A stretch of DNA of 64,000 nt, from positions 33,723,022 through 33,787,021 of the forward strand of contig NC_030824.1 of the NCBI RefSeq assembly GCF_001704415.2, given 5' to 3'. This document shows positions 23,564 to 36,056 of the stretch, one piece after another; positions within the stretch are counted from its first letter, which is position 1, and every line of letters begins with the position of its first letter. The position numbers and the translations under genes were made by a program. Below the pieces are notes generated by a model. That model was not told the origin of the DNA, made no database searches, and saw only the letters and a list, made by a program, of their open reading frames with translations. This DNA comes from Capra hircus (taxonomy: Eukaryota > Chordata > Mammalia > Artiodactyla > Bovidae).

Positions 23564-24136
23564 GTTCAGTTCAGTTGAGTCACTCAGTCGTGTCTGACTC
23601 TTTGCGACCCCATGAATCGCAGCACGCCAGGCCTCCCTGTCCATCAACAACTCCCAGAGTTCACTCAGACTCACGTCCATCGAGTCAATGATACCATCCA
23701 GCCATCTCATCCTCTGTCATCCCCTTCTTCTCCTGCCCCCAATGCCTCCCAGAATCAAAGTCTTTTCCAATGAGTCAACTCTTCCCGTGAGGTGGCCAAA
23801 GTACTAGAGTTTCAGCTTTAGCATCATTTGTTCCAAAGAAATCCCAGGGTTGATCTCCTTCAGAATGGACTGGTTGGATCTCCTTACAGTCCAAGGAACT
23901 CTCAAGAGTCTTCTCCAACACCACAGTTCAAAATCATCAATTCTTCGGCTCTCAGCTTTCTTCACAGTCCAACTCTCACATCCATACATGACCACAGGAA
24001 AAACCATAGCCTTGACTAGACGGACCTTAGTTGGCAAAGTAATGTCTCTGCTTTTGAATATGCTATCTAGGTTGGTCATAACTTTTCTTCCAGGGAGTAA
24101 GCGTCTTTTAATTTCATGGCTGCAATCACCATCTGC
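23564..24136 (-). mobile_element. 5'-truncated BovB with TSD
   Basis: 573 bp of BovB 3' end on minus, flanked by an exact 12-bp duplication AGAGGCAGCACA at 23552-23563 and 24137-24148. Tail repeat cagttcagttgag. The sense frame 23804-24232 retains EIKRRLLPGRKVMTNLDSIF and CESWTVKKAESRRIDDF. The antisense frame is also open (23850-24260). Confidence 0.95.
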
Positions 24137-24148
24137 AGAGGCAGCACA

Positions 24149-25190
24149 CTTGGAAAGAAAAATAACCATCTCTTTTGGTGAAATGGAACTATGGTCTGAG
24201 TTGATGGGGGCTTCCCTGGACAAATTCACCATGACAAAGGAGCTGAAAAAGGTAGGATGAAAGAGAAATCCCTTGGATATACCATATTTGTAAGAAGCTG
24301 TCTGTTGCTGAGTATGATGAAAGAATGAATTGAGTAGTCCTATGTCAGAGGATATCTGAAGGCAGTGAGTGATAAAGCTAACACAAACTCACACGTATAG
24401 CTTGGATCACAAATAATTTCACTGAGAACTAAAGGAAATTTCTCTTATTCTTAGAAAATCATTTAAAAAACTTTACTAGCATGAAATTATTGAATTAAAA
24501 AAATAAATGGCTTGTTACAATTCTGTATCAGGTACTTTCATCTTGTTTGCCTCTGTGTTTGTTTTTCAGCAGTTAGTGGCATGACCACTAGTATTTTGTT
24601 TTACCTTTTAAGTGGTCCTTCTGACATTTAAACACCATCAATCCACTACTATTACATATTTTTGTGAAAATTAAATAATTATTGTAAATGCTTAGTACTC
24701 AATCTAAGAAAATTTTTAATATTTCTGTTATCATTATTGCTAGTAGAAATAGTAATATTATATCAATATAAGTCCACTTAATAATATAAGTACTAAATAA
24801 GTTTAATCAATAAATATATTTACTTAAATTATAAAATCGCAAGCATTTAAAGTAAACCTCAGATTTGTATGTGGCAGGAATTAGGAAAACTATCTGTCTT
24901 AGCCTATGATTGAGTTATGAGAAAGTAATCATTAGGTAAATTGAAAAATTAAGTAAGCCACATACTTTATTCAAATAACTCAAACTAAAATATTTAACTC
25001 ATTATGCTTGATTTTAAATTGTTTTAGATTGCTAGCTGACTTTTGTTCACCACTTGCCCCATTTTGAAACAAAATGTAACAATTTATAGATTATTCTTTT
25101 GTATTTTTGTACTTTCATTAGCAGAGGTGTTAGAACCAATTAGATATACTTTTTTGTTTTTTTAATTCTCAATAAGGAATTGATATTTTC
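24149..25190. other. AT-rich unique sequence
   Basis: No recognised element. A short open stretch at 24143-24260 reads on from the BovB antisense frame but is not recognisable as an exon. Confidence 0.5.
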
Positions 25191-25191
25191 A

Positions 25192-25512
25192 GACTGTGGT
25201 GCTGGAGAAGACTTTTGACTGGGTTGACTTAAGGAAATCAACCCTGGATAGTCATTGGAAGGACTGATGCTGAAGCTGAAGTTCCAATACTCTGGCCACC
25301 TGATGTGAAAAACCAACACATTGTAAAAGATCCTGATATTGGGAAACATCGAGGGCAGGAGGAGAAGGGGGTGACAAAGGATGAGATAGTTGGATAGCAT
25401 CATCAACTCAATGGACATGACTTTGACCAAACTCTGGGAGAGAGTGAAGGACAGAGAAGCCCGGCATACTGCAGTCCATAGGGTTGCAAAGACTGAGTGA
25501 CTGAACAACAAC
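25192..25512 (+). mobile_element. Diverged BovB 3' end with (AAC)n tail
   Basis: About 320 bp, clearly BovB (ctgtggtgctggagaagact; caatactctggccacctgat) but more diverged than its neighbours. It ends in gactgaacaacaacaa, an AAC repeat, unlike the AACTG tails of most copies here. It probably belongs to an older subfamily. Confidence 0.85.
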
Positions 25513-25514
25513 AA

Positions 25515-27634
25515 AGAAATATTTAGGTTTTATGGATCAATCACTTAATTCTAACCATGTTCAGACATTTTAGAGATATATCCTCATTTGGAAAAATACA
25601 ACTGAATAAGAAAGAACATCTGATGTAGGTAATACCTGCTATGTCAATGCTGACAGCATTTGCTGAGCTTAGTGCGTAACCCTTTCAGGAAACAAAGCAC
25701 AAGGCAATTCTTTCATATCCTACTAAATGCAAACTTGGTTTTGATCTTTTGAAATAGTGGAAGTGAAAATTGTCTTTACATTCACAACAGGCTCTTGTTT
25801 GCTGGAGAAATAATACTACAGCAGCGCCAATTGCAAATGCACAGTGAAAAGCATTTTGAAGATAAGCAAAATTCTACTATGCTTGAAAGGTTTGAAATGT
25901 GGTCAGTATGAGAACATGTGTTAACAAGTGTGCAGATGATGACTAACATTAAATTAATAGTTCTCACACATAATGGAATGCAAATAAGGTACAGTAAATG
26001 AGCTTGTGTCCAGTTAAAATGTTAGGGGAAATGCATGTAGACTCAATAGGTCAGTACAGGGTGTGTATGTGTGTGTATGGGTAGTGATGTTGCCTAACAT
26101 AAAGCTCTGGAAAATTTAATCAGTACACAGGGGATGGCATGAAGGAATTCACAATCTAAAATAAAGGTTGCCTTCTAATAATGAAATTTGCACAAATGGG
26201 CACTGAGTAAATGAGATTAGTAAATCTCTCTAAAATAACTAAAACTAAATGATTATCTATAAATTACTGACTAAAATGGATTTTGATAGCCTTATTCTAA
26301 TCAAGGTTCCTAGAGTATAGTTCTTATCATAGGATCATTTTAGTAAGGTAGTCAAGTATATTTCATTTGTATGTGCTATATATTTCTTGTCTGCTTCATC
26401 AAACTCACTCTCCATGCCTCTCTCCCATACTTTGTGCTGAGAGAGACTGATTTTAGGAAGTGCATCAAAAAAATGCAGAACTCTCTGCTCTTGACATCTG
26501 ATATATCTAACAAGAGGAATAAACAAGAAGTCAGCAAAGAGAGTGGAGTTATTCTTGGGATATTTCCTCTAAATCCATCATCCTTGCAAATTTGCTGCAG
26601 AGTGGCTGTTTTGAGTTTTTGTTGTTGTTGTTTTAATGAAAGCTATAACTAATCTTCCCAAATTCTGATAACTTTAGGTATAGGAGTGGATTCCCTTATT
26701 GCAAGCTTAGCTCCTTTACTATTCATTATTGGCTTTGTTTTACCCACATCTGTACCATTTAAAAAATTTCCTTTATTAAATTATGCTCAAAGTGCAATGT
26801 GTCATTTACTTCTTGATGAATATTACTTCTTGATGAATATACTGAAAAAAAAGAAAGAAAAGAAAAAAAAAAACTTGTCAAGGAACTAAAATTTCACATG
26901 CCACGAGGCATGGTCAGGGAAAAAAGAAAAATTGCATGAATGAAATAAGTATTTACAAGATCGAAGCTTAAAATTGCTGAGGAAAAAAATAACTCGGTAA
27001 ATAGATGTCTCCTCCTCTTTAGGTGATGTAGTTTCTTGTCAATTGCTTAAGAAGGTCCAGTCATATTTCCCTGGAGGATAGCTTTATCGAGTGATCACTG
27101 TTGGCATTGGTAATGTCACTGAATAGTTTCCTAGTGTTTATTCTTATTGAGTACAACTCATATTAATATAAATGCCAATGTCGGTTTATAATTACAGAGT
27201 ATAACACATAAAACAGCGTTAAAATTTTCAGGTTCTGCATGATTATATCCTGTGCATTATTCCCTGAGAGTTAGCTTAGTGTGATTTGATACTCTTGGCT
27301 CTAAAGAATGCTTAGTCCACAGTCCAGAGGGGAGTACTGGACTTAAATAGTTAATGATCAAACCTTATTGGTTCTGTTTTAACTCAACTTATGTCACCCT
27401 ACAAAAGACAACTAGACAGACATGTTCCCTCTGTGTCATGTCTTTGAACTCTAATTGCCTTCGAACTAAAAAAATGTTTAAACATTAATTATTTTCCAAA
27501 ATTTCTTTTTCTGTAAAGATAGCCACCTAACTTTCCATAGCAAAGGTAACTTATTGGTTTATGCAAGCAAGTCAGCTTCTGCAGCTGTGCTGACTTAAAT
27601 AAATAGCTAGACTGAAAAACAAGCAACAAAAGCA
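25515..27634. other. AT-rich unique sequence
   Basis: About 2.1 kb with no element I can name. A GTT run lies near 26620 and a TG-rich stretch near 26060-26085. Confidence 0.5.
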
Positions 27635-28133
27635 GAGTTACCATATGATCCTGCAATTCTGCTCCTGTGCATATATCTTGAAAAAGCCACAGTTTAAAAA
27701 GACACATGTACCCCAAGTTTCACTGCAGCTCTGTTTACAAAAGCCAACACATGGAAGCAACCTAAGTGTCCATGAACAGATGAATGGATGAAGAGGATAT
27801 AATATTACTCAGCCATAAAAAAGGATGAAATAATGCCATTTGCATAAACATGGGCAGACCTAGAGATTATACTAATAAATGAAATAAGTTAGAAAGAGAA
27901 GATCATTATATGATATCATTTATTAGTAGAATCTAAAATAAGGCACAAATGAACTTAGATGTGGAGAACAGACTTGTGGATACAAAAGAGAAAGGGAAAG
28001 AGAAATAAATTAGGAGTTTGGAATTAATATAAAGCTATTTTATATAAAATAAATAAGAAGGTCCTACTGTACACCATAGGTAACTATATTCAATGTCCTA
28101 TAATAATAAACAATATGAAAAAGAATATATATG

Positions 28134-28170
<37 letters not shown>

Positions 28171-28258
28171 ATCTGAATCATTTTGTTGTAAACCAAAAAC
28201 TAAAACAATATTGCAAATTAAATATAGTTCAATAAAAATAGTAAAATAAAAGAATAAT
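27635..28258 (+). mobile_element. 5'-truncated L1 3' end
   Basis: Starts in the ORF2 C-terminal coding part (accatatgatcctgcaattct; acatggaagcaacctaagtg). It continues through the 3' UTR (ggtcctactgtacaccatag) to an A-rich tail near 28258. It carries the TA/TG microsatellite within its 3' UTR. Older in appearance than the L1s at 4.6 and 38.9 kb. Confidence 0.85.
28124..28172 (+). repeat. (TA)n(TG)n microsatellite in L1
   Basis: Alternating AT units followed by eight or nine GT units. A likely length-polymorphic locus. Confidence 0.9.
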
Positions 28259-28273
28259 ACATTTCCAGTAAGG

Positions 28274-28351
28274 AGTATAATTTTTGTTCAGTAACAAATA
28301 TAAATTTTAAGAAGTATAATTTTTGTTCAGTAACAAATATAAATTTTAAGA
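28274..28351 (+). repeat. Perfect 39-bp tandem duplication
   Basis: Two identical 39-bp units starting agtataatttttgttcagta, at 28274-28312 and 28313-28351. A third partial unit begins (aagta) and diverges. The lack of differences suggests a recent duplication or replication slippage. Confidence 0.95.
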
Positions 28352-29057
28352 AGTACCATTAGCAAGTATTCATTATAATGTTAAAAGAATACCAATGTAA
28401 AGAGGGGTCAGGGCTCATTCTATTAGTTTTGTACTTTTTCCTCAAAATCAATACATCGGTATGGTATCTATGAGTAATGTGTGGTTGATCCTGCCCTAAA
28501 CCGTGGGCATTTCTGTGGACTAGATAAGGAAGATGGTTAAAACAAGTCTCTTTTTTTCATTGATTTTAATAAAATGATTAAGTACTTCCTATGTTACATG
28601 CATACATAGGCCAGAAACATGTTGAAAGCACAAAGATAGCCAAGATACTTTAATCCAAGACGTAAAAATCTAATAATCAACTATTACTGTAAAAGTAGAT
28701 GGAGTCTTAAGGGTATTATTATTTTCTATCTACTGACTGCTCCTGCGTCTGTTTTATGAGTATAATCCAAGTATGATACAACGAAGTATCCTTGACAAGA
28801 GATTTATTGGGAATTCCTTACACATAAAGAAAAAAAAATGAAGCTGTTTCTTTGAGGAAAGTAGCAGAAAGGTTCATAACATCACAAAACCTGTGTTCCT
28901 GAGATACTAACAGATTTTAAGCACATACTCAGGCATTAAATAATGATTTAATTTAACGTTAATGTCTCACAAATAAATAGATAAGGGGTGCTTAAAAGTA
29001 TTGAGCAGAGTTCTCTGTGCTATACAGTAGGTCATATATATGTAATATATATGTTCT
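28352..29057. other. AT-rich unique sequence
   Basis: No recognised feature. Confidence 0.5.
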
Positions 29058-29068
29058 ATGTAGCATGT

Positions 29069-29206
29069 ATGAGAGAGGGAAATGGCAACCCATTCTGGTG
29101 TTCTTGTCTGGAGAATCCTGTGAACAGAGGAGCCTGGTGGGCTGCTGTCCATGGGGTCGCACAGAATTGGACACAACTGAAGTGACTTAGCAGCAGCAGC
29201 AGCAGC
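29069..29206 (+). repeat. Bov-A2 SINE unit with TSD
   Basis: One unit ending in a long (AGC)n tail, flanked by exact ATGTAGCATGT at 29058-29068 and 29207-29217. Confidence 0.93.
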
Positions 29207-29212
29207 ATGTAG

Positions 29213-29391
29213 CATGTGTGCTCAGTTGCGTCCTACTCTTTGCAATCCCAGACCTCTGTCCAAGGAATTTTCCAGGCAAGAATACTGAAGTTGCTATTTC
29301 CTTGTTCAGGGGATATTCCCAAGCCAGTATTTGAACACATGTCTCCTGCACTGCAGCTGGATTCTTTACCACAGTCCCACCTGAAAAGCCC
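29213..29391 (-). repeat. Bov-tA SINE
   Basis: On minus, from gtgctcagttgcgtcctact to the tRNA-like head (complement of cacctgaaaagccc). It adjoins the TSD of the preceding Bov-A2. Confidence 0.85.
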
Positions 29392-29405
29392 TATGATCTT
29401 TGTCA

Positions 29406-30075
29406 GTTCAGTTCAGTTGCTCAGTCATGTCCATCTCTTTGCAACTCCATGAACTGCGGCACGCCAGGCCTCGCTGTCGATCACCAACTCCAGGAGTTCA
29501 CCCTAACTCATGTCCATCGAGTCGGTGATGCCATCCAGCCATCTCATCTTCTGTCATCCCCTTCTCCTCCTGCCCCCAATCCCTCCCAGCATCTGAGTCT
29601 TTTCCAATGAGTCAACTCTTCGCATGAGGTGGCCAAAATACTGGAGTTTCAGCTTTAGCATCAGTCCTTCCAAAGAACACCCAGGGCTGATCTTTAGAAT
29701 GGACTGGTTGGATCTCCATGAAGTCCAAGGGACTCTCAAGAGTCTTCTCCAATACCACAGTTCAAAATCATCAATTCTTCAGCACTCAGCTTTCTTCACA
29801 TTCCAACTCTCACATCCATACGTGGCCACTGGAAAAACCATAGCCTTGACTAGACAGACCTCAGTCGGCAAAGTAGTGTCTCTGCTTTTGAATATGCTAT
29901 CTAGGTTGGCCATAACTTTCCTTCCAAGGAGTAAGCATCTTTTAATTTCATGGCTGCAGTCACCATCTGCAGTGATTTTGGAGCTCAAAAATTAAAGTCT
30001 GACACAGTTTCCACTGTTTCCCCATCTATTTCCCATGAAGTGATGGAACCAGATGGCTGTGATCTTCGTTTTCTG
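29406..30075 (-). mobile_element. 5'-truncated BovB
   Basis: 670 bp of BovB 3' end on minus with tail cagttcagttcag. It ends at the complement of the KTKI codons (gatcttcgttttctg), directly against the L1 at 30076. Both the sense frame (29554-29739, 29779-29988) and the antisense frame (29624-29995) are open in pieces. Confidence 0.92.
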
Positions 30076-31118
30076 AAAAACAATCTTTATAGTAGTGTGC
30101 ATATGGCAATTTCAACCTAATTCATCCCACACCCTCCCTTACCTCCCAGTAACCATAAGTTTGTTTTCTAAATCAGTGAATCTAGTTCTATTTTGTAAAT
30201 AAGTTCATTTGTACCATTTTTAAGATTCCACATATAAGCAATATCCTGTGATATTGTCTTTCTCTGTTTGACGTCACTCAGTATGGCAATCTCTAGGTCC
30301 ATCCATGTCACTGCAAATGGCATTATTTAATTCTTTTTTGTGGCTGAATAATATCCCACAGTATATATGTACCACATCTTCTTTATCCTTTCTTCTGTTG
30401 ATGCATATTTAGGTTGCTTCCATATCCTGGCAATTGTAAATAAAGCTGAAATGAACATTGGAGTGCATATATCTTTTCAAATAATGATTTTCTCTGGTTA
30501 TGTGCCTGGGAGTGGAATTTCTGGGTCATATAGTAGCTCTATTTCTAATTTTTTTAAGGAACCTCCATACTGTTCTCCATAGTGGCTGCACCAATTTACA
30601 TTCCTACTAACAATGATAGAAGGTTCCTTTTCTCCACATCCTCTTCAGCATTTGTTGTTTACAGATTTTTTTTTTTAATGATTATCATTCTGACCCATGT
30701 AAGGTGATACCTCATTACAGTAATGATTTGCATTTATCTAAAAATTAGTGATCTTACACATATTTTCATGTGCTTTATAGCCATCTCTATATCTTCTTTG
30801 GAAAAATGTCAAAATTATCTTCAGCCCGTTTTTTGATTGGGTTATTTGTGTGTGTGTGTGTGTGTTATTGATCTTCACAAGCTGTTTGTATACTTTGGAG
30901 ATTAACCCCTTGTCAGTTGCTTCATTTGCAAGTATTTTCTCCCATTCTGATGGTTTTCTTTTCATTTGGTTTGTGGTTTCTTTTGCTGTGCATAATGGCC
31001 TATATGAGAAAATAATCTTAAATAGGTGGATATATGTATATGTATAAGAGATTCATTTTGCTGTACACCCGAAACTAACACAACATTTTGAAATCAAATT
31101 GAAAAATAATAATAATAC
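30076..31118 (+). mobile_element. L1 with 5' inversion
   Basis: 30076-30992 is L1 in antisense (ORF2 C-terminus and start of the 3' UTR; aagattccacatataagcaa; tccatagtggctgcaccaat). At about 30993 it switches to sense L1 3' end (taatggcctatatgagaaaa; ctgtacacccgaaactaaca) with an A-rich tail to 31118. The pieces are consecutive parts of one L1, with roughly 75 nt lost at the switch. This is the standard twin-priming structure. A short TG microsatellite lies at 30848-30865. Confidence 0.85.
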
Positions 31119-31560
31119 CTATCATTCCCCAACTATCATGGGCCAAGTTCTTTAGATATATGATCCCTAAACCATTCAACAAAAAGTATGGTATTATTAA
31201 CTCAGTTTACTCGTCAAGAACCTGAGATTCAGAAGTTTTGAGCAGTTAAATTTCAAGTTACAAAGAAAGTAAAGGCTATGAAACTCAAGTTTTTCCAACA
31301 TACCACAGCCAATTCATGTGGCTATTACTCATAAAACTAAGCTACTAAGCATCAAACCATAGCCACTGGTAGACATGGCAGGAAATACTTCAAGAGATCA
31401 TTCAATTCTTTCTGAAATGACAGCTTGTAATTTCTAAAACATCCTTTCTAGTGAAACTTGGGGGAATCCAAAAACAGAGCAAGTGATTGAACCCTGCCTA
31501 GAATTCAGTGAAGTACTTTGCACCTAAAGAAACTAGAGCTACCTCACTGGGATTTTCACT
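31119..31560. other. Unique sequence
   Basis: No recognised feature. Confidence 0.5.
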
Positions 31561-31785
31561 GGGCTTCCCAAGTGACAATAGTAGTAAAGAACTTGCTTGC
31601 CAATGCAGGAGACTTAAGAGATGCCCGTTCAATTCCTAGGTCAGCAAGATCCCCTGGAGAAGGAAATAGCAACCCACTCCAGTATCCTTGCCTGGAGAAA
31701 CCCATAGACAGAGGAGGCTGTCAGGCTACAGTCCATAGGGTCGCAAAGAGTCAGACACCACTGAAATGAGTGAGCACACAGCACA
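31561..31785 (+). repeat. Bov-tA SINE
   Basis: tRNA-like head gggcttcccaag followed by the Bov-A part (ggagaaggaaatagcaaccc; cagtccatagggtcgcaaag). The tRNA-like head is a SINE promoter relic, not a tRNA gene. Confidence 0.92.
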
Positions 31786-32321
31786 CTGGGACCCAGCACT
31801 AAAAAGAGGGTGTCTGGCTCCTGAACCCAGGCATTGCCAACATCATTTTAATCTAGGCTCAAGTTCTCATTAAGACAAGATAAACCCTGTGCTTCCTCCC
31901 ACAACTTTCAAATTCAGGAGACACTTCTTCTAGTCAGAATGATAGCACATTAAGAAAAATGGAATTTTTCTACAGTATTATTTCTTTGAAACAATAATAT
32001 AGAATCTAAAAATGAAATTGGAAAATGGAACAAAATATGGTAAAACATTTCACAGTTTCTGCTTGATCTTTATAGTATCAAATACTGTAGATGGGTAAAA
32101 AGTTAAATAAAAATTTCATTTACCTAATTTTTTAAAAAAATGGGAAAATTAGAGTCAGTATGAGAATTGAAGAAACTAGTCTAGAAAAGAGAGTAAAGGT
32201 AAGATTGAAATGATGAAAAAATAACAAACATGAAATGATGAAGGTATTGTTGGAAAGTTCTGAACTCTATTAAAAACTCAAAATAATGACTTCACACCAT
32301 AAACTTCTGTCTTGCAAAGGT
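31786..32321. other. Unique sequence
   Basis: No recognised feature. Confidence 0.5.
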
Positions 32322-32547
32322 GCATGTGTGCTAAGTCCCTTCAGTTGTGTCCAGCTCTGTGCAACACTATGGACTGTACACTATGAGGCTCTTCTGTCCA
32401 TGGGATTCCTCAGGCAAGAATATTGAAGTGAATTGCCGTGACCTCCTCCCGGGGGTCTTCCCAATTCAGGGGTTGAACCAAGATCTCTCTTATGTCTCCT
32501 GCATTGGCAGGCAGGTTCTTTAACACTAGTGACACCTTGGAAGCCCT
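32322..32547 (-). repeat. Bov-tA SINE
   Basis: On minus, gcatgtgtgctaagtccctt to the tRNA-like head (complement of gacaccttggaagccc). Confidence 0.92.
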
Positions 32548-33767
32548 AATTCATTTTTTAATCTTCATTTTTAATTGATTCATAGTTTTTTATGAGATTA
32601 TACAATTTTTAAAATATGTTGATTATCTCACAGAATTGTGATTTCCCAAAGAAAAACCTAAAGAAAAAAAATTGTTATCACATCTGCTATGGTAATAAAA
32701 AAAATTCTAATATAAAATAATTTTCCTGTACTTTAAAAGTTCTCTCCAAGGCACTCAAGCTTATTTGCAAATGAATCTTTTATATTGGTCTCCAAGGACT
32801 CTTCCTTTCTGCAGCATTTTGTCTTTCACAGGTGAGAAACTTCAAGTGCCCACAGTAATATTATTTGATCCTGTACTATCCTTTCAAAGCAGGTGCAAAA
32901 ACCTAAAGAGCCATGACATTCATCGCTCAGCAAGATTTTTATGTCTGTAACCCTGAAAGAAAGCTGCAAATTTGAGTTGAGATTACTTTACAAAGTCCTA
33001 GGAGATTTGAGTTATTAGTCAGCATCATGACTAACATAAGCTCTTTTAATCTCTATTACATTGATTATCTCTCTTCTGACGTCAATGAATTTCATTTAAA
33101 GTCATGCCCATATTTTCTCAAAACTTTCCTTCCTCTAGCTGACAAATAAGAAAAATAATGGTTAATGAAAGCAGCATCTGTATATAGGGCAGAAGGGACT
33201 ATATCTAAAATGTGATATCAGAACTCTAAATTACTCTATGATATATAGTAAAATTCTGTTTGAATAGAAGTTATAATAACAAACTATAGTAATTTTTCAT
33301 GAAAGTGATAATGCTCAAACATTACTGTTGTTTATATAATTTTGCATCAGATTTCACTAAAAATATAAGAATCCAAGAATCACTGAGCCCAATTCTTTTA
33401 TATTTCACCTGCAATACCTATAAAAGTATTTTCTTTCCCTTTCTGATATTTCAAGGCTGTCAATAGCATTGTCCTTCTAGAAAATGACACTTACTAATGT
33501 AAATTCGTGGCTTCATTAATTAAAGAGTAGATAATAGGCCAGTTTCCTGAAAAGATTTGTAGGTATTATTTTAAAAAGAATAGAAAAATGTGGCATTTAT
33601 TATACCTAATTAATGATATTTCTGACATAGTTTAGTTATACATTTCATATACCCAATTAAGTTCTTTTATGGAAGGGATGTATTCTGAATCCTAAGCAAA
33701 TAATTACATGGTAATTGAAAGTAAAGAAACAAACAAAAAAGATAATTTGGAAAATATTTAAATACTG
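32548..33767. other. AT-rich unique sequence
   Basis: No recognised feature in 1.2 kb. Confidence 0.5.
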
Positions 33768-33781
33768 TTTTTATCATTTTG

Positions 33782-33844
33782 CCTAGTATACTACAGTCCA
33801 TGGGATTGCGAAGAGTCGGACACAACTGAGTGACTTCACTTCAC
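33782..33844 (+). repeat. 63-nt Bov-tA tail-only insertion with TSD
   Basis: Only the terminal part of a Bov-tA/Bov-A unit is present: cagtccatgggattgcgaag, then a gagtcggacacaactgagtg part and a ttcacttcac end. It is flanked by the exact 14-bp duplication TTTTTATCATTTTG at 33768-33781 and 33845-33858. Confidence 0.93.
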
Positions 33845-34118
33845 TTTTTATCATTTTGAACTCTTTTGTAAAGTTAATTAATATGTATCATTCTTACATA
33901 AATTTTATTAAATATTTTCCTGAAAATTTATTAGCTTATAAACATGAATGATTATTTTAGTTAGATAATTTTATTTAATTCTAAGGGGTTTTGGAAATAT
34001 GCAAATAACTTGTCTATTTCTGTTTCTTTCATAATAATACAACAGTGAGCTATAGATAAAAAATATAAATTTTTTATATACACTATTAATAAAAGTTTTA
34101 CAAGTTATTTAGTCAGTT

Positions 34119-34243
34119 TGCTGCTGCTGCTGCTAAGTCGCTTCAGTCGTAGCCGACTCTGTGCAACCCCATAGACGGCAGCCCACCAGGCTCCCCTGTC
34201 CCCAGGATTCTCCAGGCAAGAACACTGGAGTGGGTTGCCATTC
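34119..34243 (-). repeat. Bov-A2 SINE unit
   Basis: On minus, (GCT)n tail complement, then aagtcgcttcagtcgtagcc through to gagtgggttgccatt. Confidence 0.9.
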
Positions 34244-34265
34244 AGTCTGTTTAGCCATAGGTAAT

Positions 34266-34609
34266 TGAGAGTTCCCTGGACTGCAAGGAGATCAAACCAG
34301 CCCGTTTTAAAGGAGATCAGTCCTGGGTGTTCTTTGGAAGGGCTGATGCTAAAGCTGAAACTCCAGTACTTTGGCCACCTCATGCGAAGAGTTGACTCAT
34401 TGGAAAAGACTCTGATGCTGGGAGGGATTGGGGGCAGGAGGAGAAGGGGATGACAGAGGATGAGATGGCTGGATGGCATCACCAACTCAATGGACGTGAG
34501 TTTGTGTGAACTCCGGGAGTTGGTGATGGACAGGGAGGCCTGGCGTCCTGCAATTCATGGGGCCGCAAAGAGTTGGACATGACTTAGCAACAGAACTGAA
34601 CTGAATTGA
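34266..34609 (+). mobile_element. 5'-truncated BovB 3' end
   Basis: About 345 bp on plus from agagttccctggactgcaag to gaactgaactgaa. The sense frame 34265-34453 gives VPWTARRSNQPVLKEISPGC and FGHLMRRVDSLEKTLMLGG. The antisense frame is open at 34105-34485. Confidence 0.9.
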
Positions 34610-35386
34610 TTCTTGTTCTTCCAGTCTTGAATTATGCAGTCTGTTTTCATGAAGCTTGTTTCTGGACTAAAATATTCTGAGAACACTGTCGTTTAATATT
34701 GTCTGAAATAAGCCAGTTCATGGTGATACCTTCTTAGACTGGGAAGCTGGTAGAGTCCTGGGGAGGAGATATAAGTAATCTTAAAAAGTACAGGTTGAAG
34801 AATTGGTAATGAAATATTGTGATGTTTCAACTTACTTTCAAGTGGTGCAGTAACAGCAAAATACCTCTGCTGTATTTATACAATGGTAAGAAAACAATAT
34901 ATCAAAATATGCGTTGTAATTAAATATAACTAAACTAGGAAATTAGTATAGTAGTATTTTTGCTATTATTCCTCAATTTTTTTCTATAAGAAAATTTTCA
35001 TAATAAAACACTGGGTAAATAATTAGAAGATAATACAAAACTAAAGTTGAACATTTCATCTAAATTACCATTGGAGATACTTTAAATCATGTGAATACTT
35101 TATTTGTTTGCAGTAAGCTTGTACACTATATACTGTGCATAGAGAAGCTGGAGAATGTTGACTTAAACTAAGAGAAGAGAAAAAAATGTAAATATAAGCT
35201 CTGTGTATTCAAATTGTTGCCCTTTTAAAGAACTGGATATAAAAGTTCTGCAGGAGAAGAAAATGATTCCAGAGTTATATGTCTTTCTCTTTGATGTTAA
35301 GAAATTATACTATTAAAATAATTTAAGATTTTCTTGTGTGGTTAAAGGACTAAAGAAAATAGAGGAGTCTTTTTTAATGGTTATAA
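34610..35386. other. AT-rich unique sequence
   Basis: No recognised feature. Confidence 0.5.
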
Positions 35387-35396
35387 ATGTGAGGAT

Positions 35397-36046
35397 CAGT
35401 TCAGTTCAGTTCAATCACTCAATCGTGTTCAGCTCTTTACAACACCATGGACTTCAGCATGCCAGGCTTCCCTGTCCATTACCTACTCCCAAAGCTTACT
35501 CAAACTCATGTCCATCGAGTTAGTGATGCCATCCAACCATCTCATCCTCTGTCATCCCCTTCTCCTTCCATCTTTAATCTTTCCCAGCATCAGGGTCTTT
35601 TCCAATGAGTCAGTTCTTCACATCAGGTGGCCAAAGTATTGAAGCTTCAGCTTCAGCATCAGTCCTTCCAATGAATATTCAGGACTGATTTCCTTTAGGA
35701 TCGACTGGTTGGATCTCTTTGCAGTTGAAGGGACGCTCAAGAGTCTTCTCCAGCTCCACAGTTCAAAAGCATTGATTCTTTGATGCTCAGCTTTCTTTAT
35801 ACTCCAACTCTCACATCCATACTTGACTACTGGAAAAACCACAACTTTGACCAGACAGACTTTTGTTGGCAAAGTAATGTCTCTGCTTTTTAAAATACTG
35901 TCTAGGTTGGTTAAAGTTTTTCTTCCAAGGAGCAAGCGTCCTTTAATTTCATGGCTGCAGTCACCATCTGAAGTGATTTTGGAGCCCAAGAAAATAAAGT
36001 ATCTCACTGTTTCTATCGTTTCCTCATCTACTTGCCATGAAGTGGC
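35397..36046 (-). mobile_element. 5'-truncated BovB with TSD
   Basis: 650 bp of BovB 3' end on minus, flanked by exact ATGTGAGGAT at 35387-35396 and 36047-36056. The sense frame 35618-36007 is open for 129 codons (SKITSDGDCSHEIKGRLLLG; VKYGCESWSIKKAEHQRINA). It is more diverged than the 41-42 kb copies. Confidence 0.94.
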
Positions 36047-36056
36047 ATGTGAGGAT

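Noticed and set aside
24143..24260. Short frame ending in SLDKFTMTKELKKVG, faintly recalling the start of a T-box domain
   Set aside because: Only about 38 codons lie outside BovB, no splice acceptor precedes it, and no further domain sequence follows. Similarity is by eye only.
31561..31640. tRNA gene
   Set aside because: The tRNA-like heads of Bov-tA SINEs are degenerate and joined directly to the Bov-A body; no cloverleaf with a normal 3' end is supported.
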